A stretch of DNA of 64,000 nucleotides. Source: Oceanobacillus zhaokaii. GTDB lineage: Bacteria > Bacillota > Bacilli > Bacillales > Amphibacillaceae. The stretch covers positions 3,977,001 through 4,041,000 of the forward strand of contig NZ_CP024848.1 in assembly GCF_003352005.1 (NCBI RefSeq), given 5' to 3'. Positions 17,767 through 26,295 of this stretch are shown in pieces (the stretch's first letter is position 1; the number at the start of each line of letters is the position of its first letter). A program made the position numbers and the translations under genes. The notes under the pieces were generated by a model. That model saw nothing but the letters and a program-made list of their open reading frames with translations. It had not been told where the DNA came from and ran no database searches.

Positions 17767-17883
17767 TCATGTCACTCCTTTTTAATTATTACTTATAAAA
17801 ATGGATGGATATCGATGACTGCCTTAGCTGCACTTATGTAGTAAGAAAGGCGTTATACTTTCTTAACTACCGAGTTAAAATTA

Positions 17884-17910
17884 GGGATACCTTTTAATGA
17901 GGTATCCCTT
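17884..17910 (-). terminator. Hairpin between the amidase and hydantoinase genes
   Basis: AGGGATACC (17884-17892) pairs perfectly with GGTATCCCT (17902-17910), 11 bases after the amidase stop. The minus-strand flank AATTTTAA is only moderately T-rich, so termination may be partial. Confidence 0.6.
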
Positions 17911-17920
17911 GTTTATATTT

Positions 17921-18664
17921 TTATGTCAATTGTGTTACTTGTTTTGCCTTGTGACTGTTGTAAACGCTGTCATCTATGCGGTTTAAATATTCAACGACTT
18001 CATCAACGGATAAGACATCTGCAAATTTCGCGTCCATATCGAACAGATTCCATTCAACAACACCTGGAACTCTATCGCCAATCGTTCCTTCTGGTACAAT
18101 TGTTTTAAACCCGTATCCAGTAGAATCCATTACAGTATGTCTCACACAAGCACAAGCTGTTGCTCCCATAACGATTAGTGTATCTACTCCAAGCTTCACT
18201 AATGTTTGTGCCAAATGTGTGCCAAAGAAATTACTTGCATACTTTTTATGGATCACTGGCTCTTCTGGTCTAGGCTTAAGCTTCGGATCGATTTCCATCC
18301 ATTCAGAGTCAATTTCTAATTTATCCATTGGAATTTTTTCGTTCCATCTAGGTAAGTCCCATTGCTCTTTTCCTACATAGCCTGTCGTAGTGTGGAATAT
18401 TGGAACACCAGCATTTCTCCCTGCTTCCAATACTTTTAAAGCATTGGCACAAATTTCATCATTGTTGTTACAAGTAAATGGGTGTCCTTCACTCATCCAG
18501 GCCTTAGCCATATCGACTGTAGTAATGGCTGGCGCTTTACCAAAGCCCATTCTCTTTTGAAATCCTCTTTCCTTATAAATTTTTCTTGCCTCAGCAAACG
18601 CCTTTTCTAATAATTCCTGGTCAAATTCATAATTCCCTTGATTGTCTCTGTACTTTTCACTCAT
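17921..18664 (-). CDS. Cysteine hydrolase, N-carbamoylsarcosine amidase-like (isochorismatase superfamily)
   Basis: A 247-aa isochorismatase-fold amidase. The catalytic triad can be read as Asp in TTVDMAKAW (about residue 51), Lys in PVIHKKYASNFF (about 140) and Cys in GATACACVRHTVMDS (about 172). The long N-terminal extension matches N-carbamoylsarcosine amidase-type enzymes rather than nicotinamidases. It probably hydrolyses an N-carbamoyl compound to amine, CO2 and ammonia, the step after the hydantoinase at 16315. It is preceded by a sigma-54 promoter (18718-18733) and the activator gene, so the pathway is inducible. ATG at 18664 follows AAGGAGGAT. Confidence 0.85.
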   Translation of the reverse strand: MSEKYRDNQGNYEFDQELLEKAFAEARKIYKERGFQKRMGFGKAPAITTVDMAKAWMSEGHPFTCNNNDEICANALKVLEAGRNAGVPIFHTTTGYVGKEQWDLPRWNEKIPMDKLEIDSEWMEIDPKLKPRPEEPVIHKKYASNFFGTHLAQTLVKLGVDTLIVMGATACACVRHTVMDSTGYGFKTIVPEGTIGDRVPGVVEWNLFDMDAKFADVLSVDEVVEYLNRIDDSVYNSHKAKQVTQLT

Positions 18665-18717
18665 CCCGTGAATCCTCCTTCATATTTGAAAGTATTTATC
18701 TTACTGCTTATATTTAT

Positions 18718-18733
18718 TGCAAGAACCATGCCA
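18718..18733 (-). promoter_or_regulatory. Sigma-54 (-24/-12) promoter
   Basis: On the minus strand TGGCATGGTTCTTGCA contains the invariant GG and GC of the -24/-12 consensus with correct spacing, about 55 bases before the amidase start. The adjacent gene encodes a sigma-54 activator. Confidence 0.85.
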
Positions 18734-18785
18734 ACTTTTAAAATGCTCATATGAAGGGTAAAGCTATCATAAAAAAATTATTTAC

Positions 18786-18888
18786 TGTTGCGTAGATGCA
18801 ACAGCAGTTTATACAGAAGGATAAATCAAGCGTTGTGACAACACTTTCATTAATGCAACATTATTACGAATATTGCGGGAATGCAACA
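18786..18888. promoter_or_regulatory. Two upstream activator palindromes for the sigma-54 regulator
   Basis: TGTTGCGTAGATGCAACA (18786-18803) and TATTGCGGGAATGCAACA (18871-18888) share the form TRTTGC, six bases, GCAACA. Their centres are 85 bases apart, about eight helical turns. They lie 50-170 bases upstream of the -24/-12 promoter, the usual place for enhancer sites of NtrC-like activators. An extra half site (ATGCAACA) lies at about 18853. Confidence 0.75.
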
Positions 18889-18898
18889 CTAGGATGTA

Positions 18899-20314
18899 TT
18901 AAGTTTCAAGATTATATTTCTTTATTTTTCTGGAAAGAGTAGAAGGGTCTATACCTAGCGCTTTTGCTGCTTTTCTCAAGGAAGTATGCTTACTTAATGC
19001 AGATTGCAAGATAATTTTTTCATAGACCTCCATCAAATATTCTAATTTCCCCTTATTTTCTTCCGCGTGTTTATATTCATCCATCAGCACATGTTCATTA
19101 AGAATCTTATCTGGCAGCTGTTCAAAGCCGATTTCATCTCTTTCGTTCATAATAAACATGTATTCCACTATATTTTGCAGTTCTCTTACATTTCCCGGCC
19201 AAGAGTACTTTGCAAGTGCATCTAAAAGCTCTTCGGACATGATGACATTTTTATTGTATTTGCTGTTAAGATTCTTCATAAAGTAATGAATCATCTCGGT
19301 TATATCCTCTAGACGTTTCCTGAGGGGAGGAATCGTGATTGGAAATACATTTAGCCGGAAATACAGATCTTCTCTAAAAGAATTATTTCTAATCTCTTCC
19401 TGAAGATTTCTATTTGTTGAAGCGATGATTCTTACATCTAGCTTGATAGGCTTCGTGCCACCAATTCGATAAACCTCTTTTTCTTGAATCACTCTTAGTA
19501 ATTTGGATTGAATCGGCATTGTGAGTTCGCCAACCTCATCCAAAAGAATCGTCCCAGTATTGGCTAGTTCAAACATACCGGCCTTTCCAGAATTGGATGC
19601 GCCTGTGAAGGCTCCGGGCATGTAGCCAAAGAGTTCGGATTCAAATAAATCCTTAGGTATCGCTGCACAGTTAACTCTAATAAAGGGCTTATCTTTTCGA
19701 TTACTATTTTGATAAATAAAGTTGCTCAGGACTTCCTTTCCTGTCCCAGACTCTCCAGTGATAAGGATTGTACTATCAAATTTAGCTGCAGTAGAGGCAA
19801 GCTTTAACGTCTCCTTCATTGCCTCGCTTTTGTATATCAGTCCTTTTGCGGAGAAATGTTCCTTTCTTAACAGCTGCAATTCTTGAGAGTAGCGTTGTGT
19901 TATCAGATTTACCTTTTCCAGTTCTTTTTTTAGTTTGATTAAACTTTCGATATTTCTAGTATTGCAGATGACGCCGATGATTTCCTTTTCTCCGTTATAG
20001 ATAGGAGCTGCTGTTGTAAGCGCGGTTCTGCCAGATATATATCGATGGATTAATGATATGGACTGTTTTGTTTCTAACACTTTTAAGGATGCGGATTCAT
20101 TGAAGGCATTTTCTGCTAAAAGTTCTTCTAAATTTTTCCCCAGAATATCTGATTCTTTCAGGCCAGATATTTCCTCGTAAGCTGGATTGATATAGAGGAT
20201 ATTTGCATTACTATCTGCTATTAATATACCATCTGAGGAAAACTCCAAACCTCCATATATATAGTCTGGTATTTGCTGCAGTAATTCTTCTTTAACTTTT
20301 ATTGAATGACTCAA
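18899..20314 (-). CDS. Sigma-54-dependent transcriptional activator with PAS sensor
   Basis: A 471-aa NtrC-type activator without a receiver domain. A PAS domain (about 15-125; GILIADSNANILYINPAYEE) is followed by a AAA+ domain (about 165-395) with Walker A GESGTGKE, the sigma-54 contact loop GAFTGA, Walker B in ILLDEVGEL and SWPGNVRELQN. A Fis-type helix-turn-helix (about 435-470) ends RKAAKALGIDPSTLSRKIKK. The start is TTG at 20314 after GGAGGG. It probably senses a metabolite of the hydantoin pathway through the PAS domain, and it has two matching palindromes and a -24/-12 promoter immediately downstream. Confidence 0.93.
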   Translation of the reverse strand: MSHSIKVKEELLQQIPDYIYGGLEFSSDGILIADSNANILYINPAYEEISGLKESDILGKNLEELLAENAFNESASLKVLETKQSISLIHRYISGRTALTTAAPIYNGEKEIIGVICNTRNIESLIKLKKELEKVNLITQRYSQELQLLRKEHFSAKGLIYKSEAMKETLKLASTAAKFDSTILITGESGTGKEVLSNFIYQNSNRKDKPFIRVNCAAIPKDLFESELFGYMPGAFTGASNSGKAGMFELANTGTILLDEVGELTMPIQSKLLRVIQEKEVYRIGGTKPIKLDVRIIASTNRNLQEEIRNNSFREDLYFRLNVFPITIPPLRKRLEDITEMIHYFMKNLNSKYNKNVIMSEELLDALAKYSWPGNVRELQNIVEYMFIMNERDEIGFEQLPDKILNEHVLMDEYKHAEENKGKLEYLMEVYEKIILQSALSKHTSLRKAAKALGIDPSTLSRKIKKYNLET

Positions 20315-20653
20315 TGTTTTCCCTCCTATAAGTAAGCATCATTATATTAAACTTTATATTAATACGAATCTGCACGACTTAACCGGGCGATAAACACCCG
20401 TGTGAGCGTATGAGATACGTGAAGTTTCGGGAGGAAAATCGTATTCACTGATGTTTTACTTCATAAAACTCATACATGCTTAACCTTATTCCCATCATAC
20501 ACTCATATTGGAATCCGTTAAAGTTTTAATAATCTAAAAATATAAAATATACAGGAAAGGGTGTCCCTTTCGATTCTTGTAGATATATGTTTCCTATCTT
20601 CCATTAAATTTATAATAAATACTATTTCAATAGTACTAATAGGAAGAACCCAA
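20315..20653. other. Intergenic region, no gene supported
   Basis: About 340 bp between the activator and a small plus-strand gene. It contains a GC-richer patch at about 20380-20435 (CCGGGCGATAAACACCCGTG, then a GTATGAGATACG hairpin-like stretch and TTCGGGAGG) that stands out from the AT-rich surroundings. No open frame or known RNA family was recognised there. Confidence 0.4.
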
Positions 20654-20878
20654 ATGAATTTAAAGGAAGAGCAGGAATTTAAACCTAGCTATTCAGTGGG
20701 AGAAGTAGAATTCAAAGTAATAGACCTGGAAAGACAAGTTAAACTAAAGGACTTCGGTGATTTAGAAAAAATAGAAGCTATATTACGACAAAACCACATT
20801 TCCTTTGAGCAGAAGGATAAAGGATCGATTCAATTAAAAGACCCAAGTGAAAATCCAATTATTATAACAGCAAAATAG
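20654..20878 (+). CDS. Small protein resembling the C-terminal half of a VOC (glyoxalase-like) domain
   Basis: The frame is open from 20561, but ATG at 20654 follows AGGAAG with a good spacer, giving 74 aa. The C-terminal part (HISFEQKDKGSIQLKDPSEN, then PIIIT) resembles the last strands of vicinal-oxygen-chelate proteins, where a DPxGNPI element is common. A full VOC domain needs about 110-120 aa, so this would be a half domain or a truncated relic. A terminator follows directly on the stop. Function unknown. Confidence 0.5.
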   Translation: MNLKEEQEFKPSYSVGEVEFKVIDLERQVKLKDFGDLEKIEAILRQNHISFEQKDKGSIQLKDPSENPIIITAK

Positions 20879-20919
20879 AAACAGAGACAGGCTTTATGAT
20901 TTAAGTCTGTCTCTGTTTC
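20878..20919. terminator. Terminator formed by a CAGAGACAG palindrome
   Basis: GAAACAGAGACAG (20878-20890) pairs exactly with CTGTCTCTGTTTC (20907-20919); the stem starts at the stop codon of the small gene. A shorter relative (AACAGAGA/TCTCTGTT) lies at 26563-26598, so this is probably a dispersed repeat used as a terminator. Confidence 0.7.
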
Positions 20920-20972
20920 ATTAGATTAGTTGTTTCGTTTGTATTTGTTCCCTTTGCCATCTTAATTATGGT

Positions 20973-21013
20973 GTTAGTCCTCCCCAACCTCTCTATCGCT
21001 GTGGGGAACTGAC
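20973..21013. repeat. Palindromic repeat, GGACTGACC family
   Basis: GTTAGTCCTCCCCA (20973-20986) pairs with TGGGGAACTGAC (21002-21013) with bulges. The GAACTGACC core is shared with copies at 16281 and 35252. Confidence 0.5.
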
Positions 21014-21172
21014 CTTTTGATCCACAAATCTATTTCCCCAAGACCACTAACTAGTCAAAACACCTTAATATTTATTGGATAATGGGTAGTATTCATCATT
21101 TTCTGAATTTAAAGAGGATTTGTGTTACCGCCTATCGAAAGCTAAAATATAACGAAAAAATGGAGGGTTATG

Positions 21173-22222
21173 ATGAAAAAGATAAACAAAAGGCTATTAA
21201 CGTTAAGTCTTACTGGGGCACTAATCATTGGAGGAACGATCTTTACTTCTCCAGTTGTAAATGCAGTAGGAAATGGTCCAAACTATAATGGGAATGAACA
21301 AATTAACACTTCTATTCTTACCACCTATGATGAAATGGTTGATTATCTTCAAACACAGGAGGCAAAACAGGATCAAATGGAATTGGAAGTGATTGGCCAA
21401 TCCACGAAAGGCCGCGATTTATACCTTGTTAAATACGTGTCCAATCCGGAAAATCCGACGATACTTTTCCTAACACAGCAACATGGAAACGAGCAGTTGA
21501 CGACAGAGGGAGCTCTTGAATTCATTAAACATCTGGGAACAGGTAAAACAAAAGGCGTTCTAGATAATGTCAATGTGTTAATTGTTCCGATGCTAAACCC
21601 TGATGGAGCAATGGGAGACGTAGACTTTGAATTAGATGATTACATTGCAGGTGGAGATCGTCATTTAACAAGATACAATGCAGTAGGCGAAGATTTAAAC
21701 CGTGACCATGTGAATAAAATCTTTCCAGAAACACAGGCTCTTCATAATAATGTATTACGTGCCTACGATATTGATTATATGATTGACCTTCATCATCAGG
21801 GCGCGCAAAGTGAACGTGATGGAGAGCTAGTGTCCGGATCGATTCTTTACCCGACTACGGAGAATGCAGATCCCGAAGTCGTTCATAAATCCAAACAATT
21901 AGGTGCCGTAGTGTTTGATAAGATTGATCCAACTGGCTGGGGACACCTTGGTAAATATAATGGTGGTTCTGCCGAGACGATTTCTCGAAATGGAATTTCC
22001 GTCGAATATGGAATTTCGACCCTATTATTTGAGATGCGCGGCATGTCCGATCATTTCTATGAGTCCTATGTATTAGGCCAGAAAAGTAATGGTTATTTAA
22101 TTAAACAAACGGTGAATACGCTGGATGCGACGGTTAGGGCAATTTCGGATGGGTCGATAAATGATAAAGATGTGGCGTTTTGGGATACTTTACCGACTCA
22201 AACTACTAGAACATCTGAGTAA
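21173..22222 (+). CDS. Secreted zinc carboxypeptidase (M14 family)
   Basis: A 349-aa exported metallopeptidase. The signal peptide is KKINKRLLTLSLTGALIIGG followed by TIFTSPVVNA. M14 zinc ligands appear as HGNE in TQQHGNEQLTTEGALEF and His in DYMIDLHHQG. The catalytic glutamate is in LLFEMRGMSD. It would remove C-terminal residues or process peptidoglycan peptides outside the cell. Two consecutive ATGs exist; the second (21173) has the better spacing to GGAGG. It is monocistronic with its own terminator. Confidence 0.87.
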   Translation: MKKINKRLLTLSLTGALIIGGTIFTSPVVNAVGNGPNYNGNEQINTSILTTYDEMVDYLQTQEAKQDQMELEVIGQSTKGRDLYLVKYVSNPENPTILFLTQQHGNEQLTTEGALEFIKHLGTGKTKGVLDNVNVLIVPMLNPDGAMGDVDFELDDYIAGGDRHLTRYNAVGEDLNRDHVNKIFPETQALHNNVLRAYDIDYMIDLHHQGAQSERDGELVSGSILYPTTENADPEVVHKSKQLGAVVFDKIDPTGWGHLGKYNGGSAETISRNGISVEYGISTLLFEMRGMSDHFYESYVLGQKSNGYLIKQTVNTLDATVRAISDGSINDKDVAFWDTLPTQTTRTSE

Positions 22223-22275
22223 AGTAATTGTTACTTAGGAAACTAGAAATCCTTCAACCTATGGGATTAAAGAAT

Positions 22276-22300
22276 ACGAACGGTGGTAAGCACCGTTCGT
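22276..22300 (+). terminator. Terminator of the carboxypeptidase gene
   Basis: ACGAACGGTG (22276-22285) pairs exactly with CACCGTTCGT (22291-22300), followed by TTATT. Confidence 0.85.
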
Positions 22301-22364
22301 TTATTCCTAAAAGGAGACAATGATTACAGCGAGTGTTTAATAGTATGACTGATAACCTCCTCCT

Positions 22365-23516
22365 CTAACCATGCCAATACCAAGCAGACCTATGTTTCGA
22401 AGCTCTACCACCAACTGGCTTGTATCGAAAGTGGATTCCTTCATCCTCTAAAGGTTTTAGATATGCTTCGATGCTTTTACCACCTATTACCCAAAGAGAG
22501 CCACCTTTACCACGATGATCAATATATTCCAGTTCATGTTTCCCCAAGTAAGTAAGAAGCTCATCTTTACTCTCAGAGTCTATTTCCTCTTTCTCGTCAT
22601 TGATTTTCTTAACCAGGATAGATGATTGCCCTTCTAGCTCCCCTGATTCTTCTTTTCTCAGTTTATCAGAGTCCATATTTTTAACAAAAAAATCAGAATT
22701 AACACGATTGAAGTCATCATCCTCTTCTATTTCTCTAGTATTTTCATCTCCGAAATCTTCTTCTGAAATCACCTGAGATATATCGTAGTAATAACTTAGA
22801 TACGTGATAAATAGCTTTTTAAGCTCCTCTTTCTCCAGCATAGGGGCCATAACCACCGGATAACTTTTGTTAAACTCGAAAATTACTCGTCTTCCATAAC
22901 GTTCGTCATCCCCGAGATCTTCACGCCCTTTGATTTTTGCTTTTAGCACTTTTGATAGCTTCAAGTAATCGATAATATCCAATATATTAATTAAAAACTT
23001 ATCGTTTCGGAATATCTCATACTTAATGATGTAATTATAAAGATCTAAATTCTCAATAATTAATTCATAATACCTTTCACGCTCATCTTCATTGTTAGTA
23101 TTGTCATTGATATATTGAGCTCCTAATATGCTTTTATAAATATAGTTCTCCCAATCGAACTTTTTTAGGACAATATTATAGAACTTACTTCTTCCTTCTT
23201 TGACCTCAGGATAATGATTTAAGATAAACTCTCGCTTATGTGCCACAAGTAAGGAATGCCAAAATGTCTCATCAAGTAGTAGATCTCTTTCTGTTTTTAA
23301 ATAAGATTGAGAGATTACATGAAAGGCTTTAAGGAAATTCTGCCTTTTTTCTTCTTCATCTCCCTTTCCCATGTAAATTGGAAAGTCAGGGGCTTCTTTG
23401 ATATAGACTACTTCATTTGAAAAATATTCATCTTTCGTGTTTATTTTGTCCTCTAGAAAATCTTGATAAAATGCTTCATTAGTCTTGTATCCCTTTTCTA
23501 ACAGTCTAACTTCCAT
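22365..23516 (-). CDS. Hypothetical protein, third gene of the GHKL operon
   Basis: A 383-aa soluble acidic protein I cannot assign to a named family. The N-terminal 230 residues are helical and charged. A low-complexity acidic linker (about 240-300) follows. A compact C-terminal module (about 320-383) reads YIDHRGKGGSLWVIGG, then EGIHFRYKPVGGRASKHR and AWYWHG. This Gly/Trp-rich module resembles small domains I associate with the C-termini of helicases and restriction-linked proteins. That association is from memory and not tested here. The start overlaps the preceding gene by 11 bases, so translation is coupled and the three genes form a unit. Confidence 0.75.
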   Translation of the reverse strand: MEVRLLEKGYKTNEAFYQDFLEDKINTKDEYFSNEVVYIKEAPDFPIYMGKGDEEEKRQNFLKAFHVISQSYLKTERDLLLDETFWHSLLVAHKREFILNHYPEVKEGRSKFYNIVLKKFDWENYIYKSILGAQYINDNTNNEDERERYYELIIENLDLYNYIIKYEIFRNDKFLINILDIIDYLKLSKVLKAKIKGREDLGDDERYGRRVIFEFNKSYPVVMAPMLEKEELKKLFITYLSYYYDISQVISEEDFGDENTREIEEDDDFNRVNSDFFVKNMDSDKLRKEESGELEGQSSILVKKINDEKEEIDSESKDELLTYLGKHELEYIDHRGKGGSLWVIGGKSIEAYLKPLEDEGIHFRYKPVGGRASKHRSAWYWHG

Positions 23517-24354
23517 CAGTAACTAACCCCCCTAAAGCAGCAGTATATCTTTCAATAATACGGTCAGAGATCATATAAATGACTTCATCAATATTATCCA
23601 TATTCAATTCAGTAACCTTTTTCGTCTTCATCAGATTATACAACTTCAAATCCAAGGACCCATCAGGTTCATCCATACTTTCTAAATCAACGTCCCCATC
23701 CTTACTATTATTTATGATAAAGGCTTGAAGTGCTTTAGATAAACCTGCATAAATATAAGGGTTATTTAATACATTACTTTTGGGAAGATGATTAAATTGA
23801 AATTCCGGGCTTTTATAATGAATAATAATCGTTTCCTGTCCCAGTTCAACCTTTATATCAGATTTCAAATTCTCATCTACCTTTTTTTCAAATAGCTCAA
23901 AAGGTTTTGTAATACTACCATCAAATATAATTACATTTGAATATCCTAATAAAGAAAACTTAGGAACTTTCAATTCTTCTCTAAATTGGATATAGAACTC
24001 GCTTAAATCATTATTGTCGGCGAAATTAATATCTTCCATAGCTTGTATATGCAATTGAATGGAAGTACGTTTATTAAGAGAGATACGGGATTTATGGATC
24101 TTTACAGTTCTTTGCCCTGGCTCCAGCTTATAAAACTTATTATCCTTTGATTGGATGATCAGGATCAATTGGGCCTTCCTTCTATCTAATTTCTCTATCA
24201 TAAACTCAGAATCAATTTCATAACTAAAGTCAAAATGATAATCATCTGCGTTTTCACTAACATTCACATCTAAATCAAAGAAATTCACTGCATAACTGTG
24301 AGATGTGTTGGATAAGACAGGATATGGAAAGTTGGCATCTTTTCTATAAATCAT
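23506..24354 (-). CDS. Hypothetical protein, second gene of the GHKL operon
   Basis: A 282-aa soluble protein of unknown family. The N-terminal half is rich in beta-strand-forming sequence (NFFDLDVNVSENADDYHFDF, IQLHIQAMEDINFAD). The C-terminal half is helical (AGLSKALQAFIINNS, DEVIYMISDRIIERY). No catalytic motif is evident. ATG at 24354 follows GGAGGTG placed inside the last codons of the GHKL ATPase gene, with only three bases between stop and start. It overlaps the next gene by 11 bases. The arrangement suggests a partner subunit or adaptor of the ATPase. Confidence 0.75.
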   Translation of the reverse strand: MIYRKDANFPYPVLSNTSHSYAVNFFDLDVNVSENADDYHFDFSYEIDSEFMIEKLDRRKAQLILIIQSKDNKFYKLEPGQRTVKIHKSRISLNKRTSIQLHIQAMEDINFADNNDLSEFYIQFREELKVPKFSLLGYSNVIIFDGSITKPFELFEKKVDENLKSDIKVELGQETIIIHYKSPEFQFNHLPKSNVLNNPYIYAGLSKALQAFIINNSKDGDVDLESMDEPDGSLDLKLYNLMKTKKVTELNMDNIDEVIYMISDRIIERYTAALGGLVTDGS

Positions 24355-24357
24355 CTA

Positions 24358-26295
24358 TTACACCTCCACATAGTAAACGAACTTCAATGACCGATTGAAC
24401 GTATTTTTTAGCTGTAACTTAAGCTGAGCAACTCCGTCTTTAATTTGAACATTTTTAATGAAATTCTTTTTATAACTGCAAGATTTACCAGCATTCATAT
24501 CGATAATATCCTGATAGTTGTCCCGGATCTTAAATTCATCTTTATACTCTGTACCCATGCCATCAATGATCGATAAAGAAATATCACATACTTTAGCTCC
24601 ACCCAGCTGGTCGCTTTTTGTAAAATCAAATTTAATCATCTCTTTATCATTCAATATGATTCTTTCTACCATTTCCGGGTGCGCACTATACCTCTCTTTT
24701 CCTTCGTCTTTTTTATTATCAATTTCATCATTAGTCTTTTGCCATTTTAAAGGATCACGTTTTCGCTTTTGAAGGTCTTTTTTATTATCGACTCTTTGTC
24801 CCTTATCTTCTCTTTTACCACGCTTTTCCTTTTTCGACTGTTTCCCGGAAGATTTAACTAGTGTCTTACCCTTATTAATCTTGACTGTGCCCATTGTTTT
24901 CTCTAGGTCTTTTTTAAATTGCGTTTCTACAACATACAGAATGTCTTTCGTGTCCATTAAACCATCTGTTTTGTTGTTTTTCTTGATTGCTTCCTCTATT
25001 ACTTTAGCAATTGTTTTTGATAGATTATTTATAAACCTTGTAGCAAGCCTCTTTAACCTTGCGTCATTAAAATGGTCTTTTGTCAATTCCGTATGCGATT
25101 CATTTTCCAGTGACTTTAAATAGGCATCTTCTTTAGGACCACCTATAAGTACTGCATTAAATGGTTTCGTAGCATTACTCTTAACCGTAAAGTCCTCTAT
25201 CTTCATTCCAATCGTTCGTACAACTGCAACTCTTCCTTTTGGAATTCTTTCATCATATCTAAAGTAAAGATTAAAATGAAAGTCTTCCTCCCCATTGGAT
25301 ACAATGATTTCCTCAGAAGGAGCACTCAGATATGTATTCAGATATAAAGGGGTAAATTCTTTCTTAGTCTCTGCAATATCCTGATTATAGTAATCTGGGT
25401 CTTTCACATAATTTAATATGGTATCCTTCGTAACTACTTTGTCATTCACATGCACTTCTAATTTATTCTCTAAAATCGATATGAAAAAACTGTCACAAAT
25501 ACTTTTAATGATGGCTCTTTCATCATCATATTCCTTTCGAAAATATGGAATAATGATTTTTAATCCCCTTGTATCTTTTTTAAACACTTCATGGAAGTGA
25601 TTCTCATATGGATAAAATTTCGAACTATTATTTTCATAAACTTCGATATCTGTAAAATAACCAGTCGATCTAAAAGCATGCCCTTCATGCAGATGCTCAA
25701 TTAATTGAACGGTTCCACCTAAATGCTGTTCCCCATTTTGATCGCAATTCGCAAAGTACATAACGTGTAGATCAGAAGCAGCATTCGAAGCAATCTTACC
25801 AATTCCATGGGATCCTCCCCTTGAAACCTCCACTTCGTTATTATCCTCTTCAAAGTGAACCCCTTTATTGTACGCATAAATCCCCCACGTATCTTTTTTG
25901 GATCTACTCTGGCCATTTCTCGCTCCTGTTAATCCTCTAGTGTTTATATCTTCAAAAGATATATATCTAACTTCGTCCTGATCGAGCTTATTTTTCATAT
26001 GGTCAATAGTTTCATTCGTGTAATTATTACGACCTTCTAAATTTAGAATTCGTTCTTTTACTTCCTCAATCCCAGGAATTTCATTCTTATTGATATTCCC
26101 TGTTTTGATTTTCAAAACCACTGGACCGTCGTAGTCTAGTAAACTTCCATCAAGGGAATTTTGTATATTTTCTCTTGCTAATCCATTTACTCCCATATCG
26201 TAAAAACGTTCTAAAGACTTATTAAAGCTTGACTCTTCTATATTTGGAATTGGTGAAAATTTCCATTTATTCTTTTTAAGGATTTGTAAATTCAT
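24358..26295 (-). CDS. GHKL (Hsp90/MutL/MORC-like) ATPase, first gene of a three-gene operon
   Basis: A 645-aa protein whose N-terminal 330 residues form a GHKL ATPase. The N-box with its Asn is in LARENIQNSLDG (about 38-49), the next motif in ISFEDINTRGLTG (about 115), and the glycine-rich ATP lid in VSRGGSHGIGKIAS (about 160). The part up to about 400 resembles the transducer domain of such ATPases. A strongly basic linker (about 485-540, with KSSGKQSKKEKRGKREDK) and a beta-rich C-terminal domain follow. ATG at 26295 after AAGGG is preferred to the GTG nine bases upstream. GHKL ATPases of this type occur in MORC-like and other phage-defence systems. Beside a helicase-nuclease and two unknown partners, a defence role is plausible but unproven. 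Confidence 0.82.
   Translation of the reverse strand: MNLQILKKNKWKFSPIPNIEESSFNKSLERFYDMGVNGLARENIQNSLDGSLLDYDGPVVLKIKTGNINKNEIPGIEEVKERILNLEGRNNYTNETIDHMKNKLDQDEVRYISFEDINTRGLTGARNGQSRSKKDTWGIYAYNKGVHFEEDNNEVEVSRGGSHGIGKIASNAASDLHVMYFANCDQNGEQHLGGTVQLIEHLHEGHAFRSTGYFTDIEVYENNSSKFYPYENHFHEVFKKDTRGLKIIIPYFRKEYDDERAIIKSICDSFFISILENKLEVHVNDKVVTKDTILNYVKDPDYYNQDIAETKKEFTPLYLNTYLSAPSEEIIVSNGEEDFHFNLYFRYDERIPKGRVAVVRTIGMKIEDFTVKSNATKPFNAVLIGGPKEDAYLKSLENESHTELTKDHFNDARLKRLATRFINNLSKTIAKVIEEAIKKNNKTDGLMDTKDILYVVETQFKKDLEKTMGTVKINKGKTLVKSSGKQSKKEKRGKREDKGQRVDNKKDLQKRKRDPLKWQKTNDEIDNKKDEGKERYSAHPEMVERIILNDKEMIKFDFTKSDQLGGAKVCDISLSIIDGMGTEYKDEFKIRDNYQDIIDMNAGKSCSYKKNFIKNVQIKDGVAQLKLQLKNTFNRSLKFVYYVEV

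Noticed and set aside
20380..20435. GC-richer patch resembling the end of a group II intron
   Set aside because: Only scattered similarity to conserved intron domains and no reverse transcriptase gene; left as unexplained sequence.
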